64,000 nt of DNA from Devriesea agamarum (GTDB lineage: Bacteria; Actinomycetota; Actinomycetes; Actinomycetales; Dermabacteraceae). Position 1 is the stretch's first letter; every line of letters starts with the position of its first letter. The notes beneath the pieces are model-generated. The model saw nothing but the letters and a program-made list of their open reading frames with translations. It was not told the DNA's origin and ran no database searches. The stretch spans positions 1,984,001 through 2,048,000 of the forward strand of contig NZ_LN849456.1 of NCBI RefSeq assembly GCF_900070355.1, in the 5' to 3' direction. Made by a program: the position numbers and the translations under genes. Shown here piece after piece: positions 40,459 to 49,920 of this stretch.

Positions 40459-41181
40459 ATGACGACCGTTCTCAGCGCTCGTGATGTGTGCCGGAGCGTG
40501 ACCACAGGCCGTGTGACGACCGATGTCCTCCGGGGATGTGATCTGGAGTTACACGGCGGTGGGCTTACCGCGGTCGTTGGGCACTCGGGCTCGGGGAAGT
40601 CTTCATTCCTGATGTGTCTCAGCGGTCTCGATCAACCGAACTCCGGTTCCGTAAGTGTCAACGGCCGCGATGTCTACCGGCAGTCTGCCAGTCGTCGTGC
40701 GAGTATGCTCCGTTCAGAGATCGGATTCGTCTTTCAGCAGTACAATCTCGTGCCGTTCCTCAACGTGGAGGAAAACATCACGCTTCCGTTCCGACTTGAC
40801 CATACGCCAGTCCCTCGCGACGTGGTGGCTGAGCTGATCACGTCCTTTGGATTAAGTCACCGGCGTAAGGCGCCAGCGCGATCACTGTCCGGTGGAGAGC
40901 AACAGCGCACTGCCCTGTGCCGTGCATTGGCGCGGCGCCCGAGCATCGTCTTCGCCGACGAACCTACCGGTGCGCTCGATTCGCAGAATACTCAGCTGGT
41001 GCTCGGAACGCTTCGTCGTATGGCTGACGAGGGGCAGATGATCGTTATGGTCACCCATGACTTGGACGCTGCCGCATTGGCTGACTCCATCGTCATCATG
41101 CACGACGGTCGCACCGTGAGAACTCTTGGACGCAGCACAAGCCACGAGATTCTGGCGGTCATGACCGAGCTGAAGGGGTGA
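40459..41181 (+). CDS. ABC transporter ATP-binding protein (MacB/LolD/BceA type)
   Basis: ATG 40459 (MTTVLSARDVCRSVTTG) is chosen over the upstream-open frame because family homology begins here. The 240 residues show the Walker A VGHSGSGKSSFLMCLSGLD, Q-loop FVFQQYNLVPFL, signature LSGGEQQRTALCRALA, Walker B IVFADEPTGALDS and VTHD. It is followed 3 bp later by the FtsX-like permease. Such pairs often export or resist antimicrobial peptides and are controlled by an adjacent two-component system, here the divergent NarL-type pair. Confidence 0.92.
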   Translation: MTTVLSARDVCRSVTTGRVTTDVLRGCDLELHGGGLTAVVGHSGSGKSSFLMCLSGLDQPNSGSVSVNGRDVYRQSASRRASMLRSEIGFVFQQYNLVPFLNVEENITLPFRLDHTPVPRDVVAELITSFGLSHRRKAPARSLSGGEQQRTALCRALARRPSIVFADEPTGALDSQNTQLVLGTLRRMADEGQMIVMVTHDLDAAALADSIVIMHDGRTVRTLGRSTSHEILAVMTELKG

Positions 41182-41184
41182 ACG

Positions 41185-42584
41185 ATGCCGCGCTATGTTG
41201 TCCGAATGTTCGCCGATGAATGGCGGCAATGGAGTCCCTCTATCGCCGTGGTTGCGGTCATCGCGACCATGATCGGCGTGTGCGTGCATCAGTTCGCCTG
41301 GACCAGTGACCCTGCTTTCCGCGCCGCAGTGACTAACGCTGGGGTGCCCATCGCGGAGTTCCAGATTCTCTCGGTGACGATCTACACCGTCATCGCTCTA
41401 GTCTCCTGGGTCAGCCTTACCGTTGTGGGTAGAGCTAGCGTCCATGTCACACGTAGCTCCCATGCTCTCTGGCTGCTCATGGGGCCCCTCCTGCCACAGT
41501 CTTCATGGCAACGCTCCTCGTGCTTGTCGTCGTCGCCGCGTGCGGGGCAATCATCGGTGCGATCCTATCCACCCTGCTGAGTTCCTGGGCGGTCCCTGCC
41601 TTCAACAGCGCTGTTGCTCCCTCAGCTTCTCTGCCGGGTTTTACGGTCGTTTGGTGGGCCCCGTTCGCTACGGTCGTTCTCAGTATCGTGACGGCTGTCA
41701 TCGGTGGGGTCGTGCCAGCTAGACGCGCCTCACGAACGTCTCCGAGTGCCGCGATCCGATCGAGCAGCACCGAGCAGCACCGAGCTGCATCGGCGATCCT
41801 GCGGATTGTAGCCGGGGCATTCTTCATCCTCATCGTCGTCAGTCTCGTCATCGCTGCCGGGTTCGCCACCCAGTTGGGGTCGACCACCCCTGCTGCATTG
41901 TTCAACCTCGCTGTGGACGCCGGCGCAAGCGCATTGATCGCCGTCTACCTGCTATGCCCCGAGCTCGTTGCAGTTGTTTTCTGGGTACTTCACACCCTCC
42001 TTGAACGCGTTCACGCAACATCTGCAAGTCTCGGTGTCCGTGCGGCAGCTGACCGCGTGCAGCTCAGTGCGACGACGATCGCCCCACTAGCGGCCGGACT
42101 CGGCGGTATCGGGCTCTTGTTATGCGCTGTGAATTCTGTCGTCGCGCTGGTAGAGACGCTCCAACCCGGCACCCAAACTGATCTCACCGACGTGTGGGTC
42201 ATTATCGGCGTCGTCGCAGTGGCTATGCTCGCCACCAGTGCCGCCGTGGTCGCGCTGTCAGCGCGCGGTCGAGGTCGAGAGATCGCCCTGCTCCAGGCAG
42301 CGGGCATGCACAACGCACAAATACGATCACTGATTGCTGCCGAGAGCCTGGCGATGGCTCTTGCAGCATCCATCGCTGCACTCATCCCCGTCGGCATCGC
42401 CGGCCTGGTAGCGGCCTTAGTCTCTCACGCAGTTCTGGGATATGCGACCGTTGAATGGCCCATCCTCGCTATGGGAGTCGGCACCGTCGCCTCGTCGCTG
42501 GTGCTCTTCGCCATACTCCTCATCCCTGCGAATACACCATTGATGCGTGGACCCAGCGCCCAGCTGCGCGAACAAGCGATCTGA
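41185..42584 (+). pseudogene. FtsX/MacB-like ABC permease, interrupted by a frameshift
   Basis: The 5' part (41185 to about 41480) encodes the N-terminal TM region (MPRYVVRMFADEWRQWSP) up to SHALWLLMG. The remainder continues in another frame (MATLLVLVVVAACGAIIGAI onward to 42584), with the expected permease core VPARRASRTSP and a second FtsX-like half. The frames meet at the run GGGG (41481-41484) followed by CCCC: one extra G would restore a continuous reading LMGAPPATVFMATLL. Joined, the protein would have about 466 residues. This may be a real loss, a slippage-controlled switch, or a sequencing error. Confidence 0.82.
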
Positions 42585-42874
42585 CGTGTCTGCCACTAGT
42601 GTCCCGCCTCGGGTTATTGACACACTCACATTCTGATCAAGCTGCAGCGAGGCGCGACGCGCATTAAATAAGTGGAGCTAGGTGCCACATGTGGGTTTAA
42701 TAGCACCTGCATGCCCCTGCGTCCTTGACGGTGAGGGTGCGAAGGCACGTGCAGGTCGATGCTATTTATGATCAACCGAGACCGATCATCACACCGCCAT
42801 CCGTTAATAATCCGACCTCTATTCGTGACCGTACCCGGTCAGCACCACCGGTATAAACCACAGGAAGAAGCGTT
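42585..42874. other. Intergenic region before MFS gene
   Basis: About 290 bp with no supported gene. AGGAAG lies 7-8 bp before the next GTG start. Confidence 0.5.
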
Positions 42875-44188
42875 GTGCGAGCCATCCTAGATTTTCGTGG
42901 ACGACATGCCACAGATTTGAAGAGTGTTAGTCCGCGTGGCCTGGTGAAGGCGCGTCGAGCCATGGCATTGGGGTTGATTATTTCGGTCTTGGGTGACCGA
43001 GTGGTGGCAGGCGGCGTCGATGGGATCGTCGTCGCCGGAGCTATTCCAGTGATCTGGGTGGCCATATCGACAACGGTCGAAGAGTCAATAGTTTTCCTCT
43101 TCCCGGCCTACGCCCGGCTATTGAAAAAGTTCTCACCGGATTGGACGCTGATCACAGAAGATCTCGCCGAAGCGTTCCTCGCTTTCCTTGCCACGGCTGC
43201 CCTCCTGCTGTTTCCGCAATGGGGATTATGGCCGCTTATTGCATACCTGCTCGTGCTCATGCTCTTAACACCCGTTACCGATATTGCCGATGAGTTTTAC
43301 GGGGCAAAGCTCGCACGAGTAAGCGAAAAACTGGCGATGGACTACAACGCCTCGATTGCCGCGACGCTCTCGATTGCTGGGTTCGTAGTGGCGGTCCCGC
43401 TCGGGGCCATCATCGCCTCGCAGTCGGCGGTGGCGATTTTGCTGGTAAACGTCGCGCTATCGCTGATCGGGGCACTGACCCGGGCCCGTATCTCCCGGCA
43501 GGTGCGCGTGGGTCCAGCAATTGACGAGGACGAATCCGAGTTCGATGTGGTCGGTGCGCGGATGCGTGCTCGGCAGTTTATGCACGACCTGTTTCGTTCC
43601 GGACCCGCCTCCCCCGCCCTCTCTTTTATTCTCGGCGTTATTGGCGCTCTGACGGGTCATCTCTTGTTGTTGTGGGCGGCAGGGTTAGTTGGCGTCAGCC
43701 CGTTCATGGCCACGTCGCTGATTTTCTTCGTGTTCGGAATATCCGCGGCGGCGGGTCCGCTGATCGCATCTCGCCTCGCCGGGCGATTCTCCACAGAGTT
43801 ATCGCTCGTCGTGACCGCGGTGATGTCGGTGCTCAATATTTGCTGGTTTGCGATCTATTTGGGATTCGCGGAGAAGCCCTCTGTCGTGGTCGCGATTGGG
43901 TTTATCGTGGTGAACGTGATCGTGGGTCGGCTCCGGAATACCGTGCTAGAGACCCACCGACAGCGTTTCTTTAAGGGGTCGCAATACGCCCGGGTGATGA
44001 GCTGGTCCTATGCGTTCGGTGGCGCCGGCACACTCATCGGTATGTGGCTCGCCTACGGGATGGGTGTTCCTACCTCGCCCCAGGCGGCCCTATGGTTGGC
44101 GGCGATCTTGTGGATTCCCCCGGCGATTTTGGTCGCGAGCAGGGTGAAACCGAAAGAGTCTGTGAGCGCTGATCGGAAGGCTCCGTAG
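42875..44188 (+). CDS. MFS-type transporter
   Basis: GTG 42875 after AGGAAG gives 437 residues with about 12 hydrophobic segments and a central cytoplasmic loop of acidic residues (IDEDESEFDVVGARMRARQF). The pattern is that of a major-facilitator exporter, but no substrate motif is evident. It stands alone between the FtsX-like permease and the DCC gene. Confidence 0.8.
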   Translation: MRAILDFRGRHATDLKSVSPRGLVKARRAMALGLIISVLGDRVVAGGVDGIVVAGAIPVIWVAISTTVEESIVFLFPAYARLLKKFSPDWTLITEDLAEAFLAFLATAALLLFPQWGLWPLIAYLLVLMLLTPVTDIADEFYGAKLARVSEKLAMDYNASIAATLSIAGFVVAVPLGAIIASQSAVAILLVNVALSLIGALTRARISRQVRVGPAIDEDESEFDVVGARMRARQFMHDLFRSGPASPALSFILGVIGALTGHLLLLWAAGLVGVSPFMATSLIFFVFGISAAAGPLIASRLAGRFSTELSLVVTAVMSVLNICWFAIYLGFAEKPSVVVAIGFIVVNVIVGRLRNTVLETHRQRFFKGSQYARVMSWSYAFGGAGTLIGMWLAYGMGVPTSPQAALWLAAILWIPPAILVASRVKPKESVSADRKAP

Positions 44189-44450
44189 GGCTACTTAGTC
44201 CGATTGATCCAGGGTAGGTCAGCTGGCTCAAGGGAGCGATCCGTCGCGAGGAGTCTAGCTGGGCTTCCGCAATGTCGAGATGCGTAAACTTCCCGCAATA
44301 CTGCAATACTTTTATTCGGCGCATAGTGCTTTACCCTGCAATGGATACTTACCACCGGTGCGTTAGTATTCAGGTAAGCGGAGAGAATTTATAAAGCATT
44401 GATTCTTTGTCTATGGGGAACCGTAATTAATTGTCGATAGGAGTTCAGGG

Positions 44451-44873
44451 ATGGCTGACGCGATTGATCTCGTTTTTGACGGGAAGTGCGGGTTTTGCAC
44501 CCGTTCTGTCATGTGGGTTAAAGGACTTGATCGGCACAACCGGGTGCGACTTCATCCGTCCCAACGCCCCGGTGTTCGAGAGGAATTTGATCTCACCGAA
44601 GAGCAGACGCGCGCAGCAGCCTGGGGTTTTCGTCAGGGGAAACGCTACGCCGGAGCGGCGGCGATTAATCTCGCTGTCGATGCCGCCCTTGGTATTCGTA
44701 TCTTCTCCGCGCTATATCGAGTCCCCGGTCTTCGGCAGGTTCAGAACGCTGGTTATGGCTGGGTGGTCAAGAATCGCTACCGCCTGCCGGGCATGGCGCC
44801 CTGGTGCAATTCCCATCCGGCTGACTGCGGCTCTAGTAGGAGCGGCAACGCTAGAGCGTGCGCATCCTCGTGA
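44451..44873 (+). CDS. DCC-family thiol-disulfide oxidoreductase (DUF393)
   Basis: ATG 44451 follows AGGAG. The 140 residues start MADAIDLVFDGKCGFCTRSV with the family CxxC (Cys13, Cys16) after the FDGxC block. A later Trp/Tyr segment (RYRLPGMAPWC) and a Cys-containing tail are present. The protein is cytoplasmic with a thioredoxin-like fold; its substrate is unknown. Confidence 0.88.
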   Translation: MADAIDLVFDGKCGFCTRSVMWVKGLDRHNRVRLHPSQRPGVREEFDLTEEQTRAAAWGFRQGKRYAGAAAINLAVDAALGIRIFSALYRVPGLRQVQNAGYGWVVKNRYRLPGMAPWCNSHPADCGSSRSGNARACASS

Positions 44874-44901
44874 GGTTTGGGTAGTGGTGATGATTAATCC
44901 C

Positions 44902-44928
44902 CTAGTTTGGATAGAACAACCAAACTAG
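44902..44928 (+). terminator. Perfect 9-bp hairpin after DCC gene
   Basis: CTAGTTTGG (44902-44910) and CCAAACTAG (44920-44928) pair across a 9-nt loop, 29 bp after the DCC stop. There is no T-run; terminator is the likely but unproven role. Confidence 0.5.
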
Positions 44929-44961
44929 AACTTATGGAAGCAGGATCTATCACGTACCCGC

Positions 44962-45120
44962 GGTGAAACACTGAAGACCTGGTGAAGCATTGAAGACCCA
45001 GTGAAGTGCTGAAGACCCGGTGACGCATTGAAGTTGCAGTGGGGCACTGAGGATGTGCTGAGGCACTGAAGGTCCGGTGAAGTATAGAAGACGCGGTGAA
45101 GCGCTGAGGGTGTGATGAGT
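44962..45120. repeat. 19-bp degenerate tandem repeat, about eight units
   Basis: The core GAAGACC or its variants recurs with a 19-bp period at 44973, 44992, 45011, 45030, 45049, 45068, 45087 and 45106. The first three units are nearly identical and later ones diverge. It fills the gap between the DCC gene and the 3' end of the TetR gene and contains no supported gene. Confidence 0.8.
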
Positions 45121-45193
45121 CAGCGGGTTGAGGCCGACTCAGAATCTGCGCCGCACACCGTGTGGGTTTAGCTCCTTATCCGGCTGCGCCTTC

Positions 45194-45919
45194 TTATCCG
45201 GCTGCGCCGAGTGCCCTCATTTCTGAGTCCTGTTCACCCTCGCCGAGAACCTGCGCGATGCCGATGAGCAGGGATTGCATGAGCAGTTGAAAATAGTGTT
45301 CGCCGATGGCGTCGCCGTCGGTTCCGCTGAGCGGCCGCAGGAAATCGTCGCGCAAAAGAGCAACGGCGGGTGAACGGTCAGCTAGGGGCGACAGGCTGTC
45401 CACCATCGCGCGCACGTCGTGACGGTCTGGGGCGCGCACAGACTGACGGTCACGCTGAGCAATGGCGCCCATCGCAACGTTGATGATCATGGCGTAGCCG
45501 AGCGGTGCCTTTGAGCCGAGGCCCGCGTCGGCAAGTTTGCGTAAGGCGGTTTCGTAGAGCGGGAGCAAGGAAGTCGGTAAAGCGCCCACCTCGACACGGT
45601 CGATGATATGCCGGGTGACCCCGGTGTACTGCAGGAGGGTTCGGCGCAGGGACATTAGAGCTTCCTGGAACCAAATATCCCAGGTGAGGTCGTCATCGGG
45701 TAGTTCCACTAGAGAGCAGACGTGGTCACGGACGGCGTCGTGGATATCGGCCTTGGAGGGGAAATAGTGGTAGATCACCGACGGGGCTACGTCGAGTTCG
45801 GTGGCGAGATCCCGGATTGACCAGGCGGTGAGTCCGCGGTCGCGGGTGAGGTCGCAGGCGGTGGTTGCGATGTGCGCGGGGGTAAGCCCGACGCGACGCG
45901 AGGTGTCTTTGCCTGCCAT
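45194..45919 (-). CDS. TetR-family transcriptional regulator
   Basis: 241 residues from ATG 45919. The N-terminal helix-turn-helix (IRDLATELDVAPSVIYHYFPSKADIHDAV) is typical of TetR; the C-terminal ligand domain resembles the TetR_C class of drug-responsive repressors (LLQYTGVTRHIIDRVEVGAL). It is divergent from an MFS gene; a perfect palindrome lies between the two, so it probably represses both. Confidence 0.93.
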   Translation of the reverse strand: MAGKDTSRRVGLTPAHIATTACDLTRDRGLTAWSIRDLATELDVAPSVIYHYFPSKADIHDAVRDHVCSLVELPDDDLTWDIWFQEALMSLRRTLLQYTGVTRHIIDRVEVGALPTSLLPLYETALRKLADAGLGSKAPLGYAMIINVAMGAIAQRDRQSVRAPDRHDVRAMVDSLSPLADRSPAVALLRDDFLRPLSGTDGDAIGEHYFQLLMQSLLIGIAQVLGEGEQDSEMRALGAAG

Positions 45920-45951
45920 GCGGGAAGTCTAACCCGACGTCTTGAGGATAC

Positions 45952-45966
45952 TAGAACATCGTTCTA
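45952..45966. promoter_or_regulatory. TetR operator candidate
   Basis: The perfect inverted repeat TAGAAC-ATC-GTTCTA lies between the divergent tetR and MFS starts (32 bp from tetR, 37 bp from the MFS gene). Size and position are as expected for a TetR-family operator. Confidence 0.75.
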
Positions 45967-46003
45967 CTCTAGTAATATTGATTCTCATGATTTCGGAGGG
46001 CTC

Positions 46004-47470
46004 ATGACCGCACCCGCCATAAAACCTCGCGACGAATCCCAGGCGAAGCTTCTGCTCACCATGGTGATGCTGGCCTTCCTGGGCCAGATGATTCTCAACC
46101 CGGTGATCGCCCCTCTCTCGCGAGCGATGGGACTGCAACCGTGGCAAATCGGCGCCACCATATCCGCGGCAGCGCTCGCCCTGGTGATTTTCAGCCAATA
46201 CTGGGGGCGGAGTTCCCAGCGAATCGGCGTCAAAAAAGTGCTGATGGCTGCCATGATCATTGCATTTTGCGGACTGGCCGGATTCGCCGCTATGGCGTGG
46301 CTGGGTGTCCGCGGCATACTGGCGGGCCCGCTTCTGTTCATCGGAATCTTGCTCACCCGAGGCGTTATTTACGGCGGAGCCATCGCCGCGGTCGCCCCCA
46401 CCGCCCAAACCCATCTAGTCAATCAAAGTACCTCCGAACGTGAACGCGTGAAAGCCGTGGGAGCCTTGGGGGCGGTGCAGGGCATATCCTCCATTCTTGG
46501 ATCGGTGCTCGGTGGCGTTCTGGCTGCTGTGGGCGGGCTGATGCTGCCGGTTACCCTCATGCCGCTGATGATGGTGGCGGGGATTGTGCTGCTCGCTCTC
46601 CGATTCCGAGCCCAGGACGCTAAAGCGCTGGTGGAGCAGCCGCGACCGGTGTCATTCCGAGACCGCCGGGTGCTGCCCTTCCTGATCGCCGGATCCCTAT
46701 TTCTCTTGGCGTTCTCTGCCCTATCAACGATCCTCGGCTTCGCGGTCCAAGATCGTTTTGATTTCAGTGACAGCGTCACGGCTGCGGTCACCGCGCTCCT
46801 TTTGCTCGTGATGTCGGTGGTTATGGCAGCCACCCAGGGCGGACTGGTGCGCCGCCTGCATTGGCCAGCGCGCAAGCTCCTTCGAGTCGGCTTTGCTGTG
46901 ATGGCCGCTTCCGGGGTGGCGCTGCTCATTCCCTCATCGGTATGGGTGATGGGGCTGGGTTGCGTTCTGCTAGGGATCGGCTCAGGTCTGGCGATGCCCG
47001 GTTATATCGCTGGCCCCACCATGCAGATGACCCGCGACGAACAGGGCGGGCTGGCTGGCGTGATCAATGCCAATAACGGTCTCAACTACGCCATTGCCCC
47101 GGTTGCCTTCACCAGTCTTTACGGCGTACACCATTACTTTCCGTTTATCGGCATCCTGCTGCTGTTTATTCTCGGCCTGGCATTTACTCTGGTACACCCC
47201 GCTTTTCAGGTCCGGGGCGCGGGGTGTGCCGAAGCCGTAGGTGGGGGTACCGTCGGTGCTGAGGCTGAGGCCGAAGCTGGTGCCGAAGCCGTTGCTAAGA
47301 CTCGACCCAACGCCGCAACAGAAGTCGAAACGATTACGGTGCCCGGTCCGGTCACAACGCCCGGACCTGTGACGACCGACGGTGGACCCGAGGCTGTGGC
47401 GGGAGTTGCCACCATCGCGGACCCTGGGACGGACATCGCAACCGAGACTGGAGGTGCTGCCCGGAGCTAA
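46004..47470 (+). CDS. MFS drug/siderophore exporter with low-complexity tail
   Basis: ATG 46004 follows GGAGG; the frame is open upstream across the tetR start but the operator lies there. 488 residues: about 400 form a 12-TM MFS transporter (signature region YWGRSSQRIGVKKVLMAAM), and the last 85 are an Ala/Glu then Pro/Val/Thr-rich tail (VPGPVTTPGPVTT). Regulation by the divergent TetR is likely. The substrate is unknown; drug efflux is the usual role, and siderophore export is conceivable given the NRPS locus 4 kb away. Confidence 0.87.
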   Translation: MTAPAIKPRDESQAKLLLTMVMLAFLGQMILNPVIAPLSRAMGLQPWQIGATISAAALALVIFSQYWGRSSQRIGVKKVLMAAMIIAFCGLAGFAAMAWLGVRGILAGPLLFIGILLTRGVIYGGAIAAVAPTAQTHLVNQSTSERERVKAVGALGAVQGISSILGSVLGGVLAAVGGLMLPVTLMPLMMVAGIVLLALRFRAQDAKALVEQPRPVSFRDRRVLPFLIAGSLFLLAFSALSTILGFAVQDRFDFSDSVTAAVTALLLLVMSVVMAATQGGLVRRLHWPARKLLRVGFAVMAASGVALLIPSSVWVMGLGCVLLGIGSGLAMPGYIAGPTMQMTRDEQGGLAGVINANNGLNYAIAPVAFTSLYGVHHYFPFIGILLLFILGLAFTLVHPAFQVRGAGCAEAVGGGTVGAEAEAEAGAEAVAKTRPNAATEVETITVPGPVTTPGPVTTDGGPEAVAGVATIADPGTDIATETGGAARS

Positions 47471-48010
47471 GAATGATCGCCCCGTGTGTGCTCGCCGCGG
47501 GCCTGCTCGGCGATGCGCCTCATGGCGCGTCGGAATGACTCGGACGCATTCGCAGTCGCGATCCCCTCAGCATCCGACGTCGCCTCTGCACTCGCTGTGT
47601 CATGAGCGCTCCCAGGCACATTTCTGATGCTGGCTCCCGTCGCGGTCTCTGGTTCGGGATCTTCCAGAAGGATGAGAGGGGTCTTGAGATCACGACTGAC
47701 CCTCAACATATGCTGGGCGAGGTAGCGCAGGGGCGCGGTTCTAGAAGCGTCTGAGCGGGCCACAGGGATCTGAAGGACGTAGGCGAGGTGTGCGTGGCCG
47801 TTGAAGGGGTTTACGGCCGTCCAGGAGGGCTCTGGGAGGTCTGCGCGGTCAGCGGCCCAGTCGGCGTCGTCGTGGTCGACGTCGACGACCACGCACCACA
47901 CGAGGCCGGGGGAGTTGATTTAGACGTAGCGGCAGGCGATTGCTTTGGCGCGGGGTTCGCGCCAGCAACCGTCGCGTAGGTCGTCGGAGACGTTAGGGGG
48001 ACTGCACCAT
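47467..48010 (-). pseudogene. 5' part of plasmid replication gene rep (ColE2-like replicase), decayed
   Basis: Reading leftward from about 48010: SPPNVSDDLRDGCWREPRAK, then AIACRYV, a TAA stop (47920-47922, where relatives would have Gln), then INSPGLVWCVVVDVDHDDA, later PEPSWTAVNPFNGHAHLAYV and VARSDASRTAPLRYLA. This is the N-terminal part of the actinobacterial ColE2-type plasmid replicase. After about 47710 the frame continues into unrelated sequence that ends at 47467. The rest of rep is absent here, but its 3' end is at 50810-51067. Confidence 0.75.
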
Positions 48011-48048
48011 CCAGCGCGCGTCGTCTCCTCCTTTGCGGACGCGGGCGT

Positions 48049-48786
48049 GTGCTGCCCCTGGCCCTGGTTTCAGCGCGCAGTGTTCATCCTCCGTCGGCCA
48101 CGCTGAAAGCGATGCAAGCTGCCGAGGGGATGGGCCGAGACGTGTTCGAGGAAGCGCTGCAGCGGGCTGGGGTGCGGTACGAGGCGAACGTGGCTAGTAC
48201 GGGACGGGTGAGTGGCTACCGGTTCTCGATCAGCCAGGACGCACAGGGCAAGCCAGTGTGATTCAAGGCGTCGCAGCTGGACCGGTCGTTGTCCTGGACG
48301 AAGGTAGGGCAGCGCATCGAGGCGATCGAGCTGGTCCGAGTACAGCCGGTCGAGGCTGAACCTAAGCGGTTCTTCGAGTCGAAGGCTGCGTATGCGCAGC
48401 GGGTAGAGACCGCACAGCAGGCCACGGCCCAAGCGGAGCTTAAGGCGGTTGCGGCTAAGTGTGAGCAGCGGTTAGCGCAGGCAGTGCCGCCGAGAAATCT
48501 GGGTGCGGAGATCCGGGGTGTGGGTGCTGCTCAGCAGCGTGCTCAGGTGTACCGGAAGCGTCAGGCGCAGCGGCGTGAGTGGTTGTCGATGGTGGGGCGG
48601 GTTCGGCAGGTGTGTGAGCCTGAGGGTGGGTGGAGGTCGCTTCGGCAGATTGATAATGCTGTGAAGAAGCAGGGTGTAGGTGTTCGTGCTGGTAAGCCGC
48701 AGGATAAGGCTCACACGTTGAGCGAGTTCCAGGCCCGTCAGCGGCGTGTTCGTTCACCAGAGTCCCGGCGGGGTCTAACCCGCTGA
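48049..48786 (+). pseudogene. C-terminal part of plasmid mobilization relaxase, with in-frame stop
   Basis: One frame runs from 48049 to 48786 with a single TGA at 48259-48261. It reads EGMGRDVFEEALQRAGVRYE and VSGYRFSISQDAQGKPV, stop, FKASQLDRSLSWTKVGQRI, then a basic coiled-coil end. In related actinobacterial plasmid relaxases this spot carries Trp (TGG), so a TGG to TGA change is likely. The catalytic N-terminal domain is missing. It belongs to the same plasmid remnant as the rep fragments. Confidence 0.65.
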
Positions 48787-48799
48787 CATGGTTAGCGGG

Positions 48800-49429
48800 T
48801 CAATCGTTCGAGTCGCCACGCATCTTGTTGATCAATTTTTTGACATGGGGCCGAAGGGCATCTTTTATCGGTTTGGCTAACTTGCTCTTTAGGAAACCAA
48901 CTAAAGCTCCACCCGGAACTGCCCCCCAGACGCAGTCCAGTGCCACATCGATACCGATATCCGTGGCCTCATCGATCTTCCCATGTTTCAGCAGGTTACC
49001 TATCTGATTCCTAACCGACCCGTACATGATGCTTCCCACACATCCAACAATTGCTGCAGCAGCCCATGCTGGAAGAATCCTAGGTTGAACAATGATTTCG
49101 CTACCGATTTCCTCCGCCCTCGGGTCCGGAGCGGTTTCCGGGGCCAGTGCTCTGATTATATCGGTGGCTTCTTTAGTGGATAGGTCCCCTGACTTCGTGG
49201 CCTCCCTAACTGCATCTCTAAAATCTTTTGCAATATCCTCGGCATCCTGCTTTGTGAGACCAATGTCTAGCAAATCTTTTTCGGACAGCCTTTTCGCGGA
49301 GCAGGGAGTAGGGATGTGTGTTGACGTCGCCGCAGGATGACTGATCGAAACACTTGCTTGGGCTGGAGTGATGGTTGCTAGCGGCAAAGCTGCGATCATA
49401 GTTGCCGCCACAAGTCTAGTTAGTCTCAT
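48800..49429 (-). CDS. Secreted protein with hydrophobic C-terminal domain, bacteriocin-like
   Basis: ATG 49429 (MRLTRLVAATMIAALPLA) has GAGG 9 bp upstream; ATG 49444 is an alternative. The 209 residues begin with a Sec signal peptide cleaved after AQA. Then comes a charged helical region (LSEKDLLDIGLTKQDAEDIA), and a C-terminal domain of about 90 residues with two glycine-rich hydrophobic stretches (AWAAAAIVGCVGSIMYG and ALDCVWGAVPGGALVGFL), two Cys, and a Lys-rich tail (KPIKDALRPHVKKLINKMRG). Amphipathic cationic plus glycine-rich segments recall pore-forming bacteriocins, but I know no exact family. It sits inside the plasmid remnant, divergent from a four-TM gene, and appears intact. Confidence 0.6.
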   Translation of the reverse strand: MRLTRLVAATMIAALPLATITPAQASVSISHPAATSTHIPTPCSAKRLSEKDLLDIGLTKQDAEDIAKDFRDAVREATKSGDLSTKEATDIIRALAPETAPDPRAEEIGSEIIVQPRILPAWAAAAIVGCVGSIMYGSVRNQIGNLLKHGKIDEATDIGIDVALDCVWGAVPGGALVGFLKSKLAKPIKDALRPHVKKLINKMRGDSND

Positions 49430-49482
49430 TCTGTAAAACCTCATTGTCTTTATGGATATTTCAATATGCACACTATGGTAAC

Positions 49483-49920
49483 ATGATGTGCATGACACGG
49501 TCTAGTAGGATGATTCGAACCTCTGTCTACGGCCTCTGCCTCATGTTGCTGGCGTTTTCTTTGGGATCGCTTAGGCAATTTACTTCCGTCGCCATCTTCT
49601 CCCGGGCGACTGACTCGAGTGGTGACATCCTCTTCGTCCTTGCCATCATGTCAGGTAGTCTTGGGGTGTTTTCATATGTGTTATCTACGTTAATTTTTTC
49701 TTCACCGATGAGTTTGTATATTGTGGCGGAGCCGCTGAGGGCGGCCATCTTAGCGTTCATCTCATGCGTCTCTTTTTCGTCTGCGGCAATCGTTAGGGAC
49801 ACGGAACCGATAAATGTCTATTTAACTTTAACTTTTGGCTTGATAGTGTCATTTCTCATGGGAATATTCTTCTACTTTCTTGTAAAACGACTCCATCGAA
49901 GCGTTTCGTATAACGAATAA
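49483..49920 (+). CDS. Four-TM membrane protein, candidate immunity to the divergent secreted protein
   Basis: The start is uncertain among ATG 49483, 49486 and 49492; the frame opens at 49444. The product has about 145 residues with four hydrophobic helices (SVYGLCLMLLAFSLGSL, ILFVLAIMSGSLGVFSYVL, AAILAFISCVSFSSAAIV, LTFGLIVSFLMGIFFYFL) and a basic end. The DNA is clearly more AT-rich than the chromosome core, indicating transfer. Small polytopic proteins beside bacteriocin genes often give self-immunity; that role is inferred from context only. Confidence 0.6.
   Translation: MMCMTRSSRMIRTSVYGLCLMLLAFSLGSLRQFTSVAIFSRATDSSGDILFVLAIMSGSLGVFSYVLSTLIFSSPMSLYIVAEPLRAAILAFISCVSFSSAAIVRDTEPINVYLTLTFGLIVSFLMGIFFYFLVKRLHRSVSYNE

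Noticed and set aside
44962-45120. CRISPR-like array
   Set aside because: 19-bp period without spacers; a degenerate tandem repeat.
48455-48757. Minus-strand frames opposite the relaxase fragment
   Set aside because: They are shadows of the plus-strand relaxase frame, which has clear family sequence.
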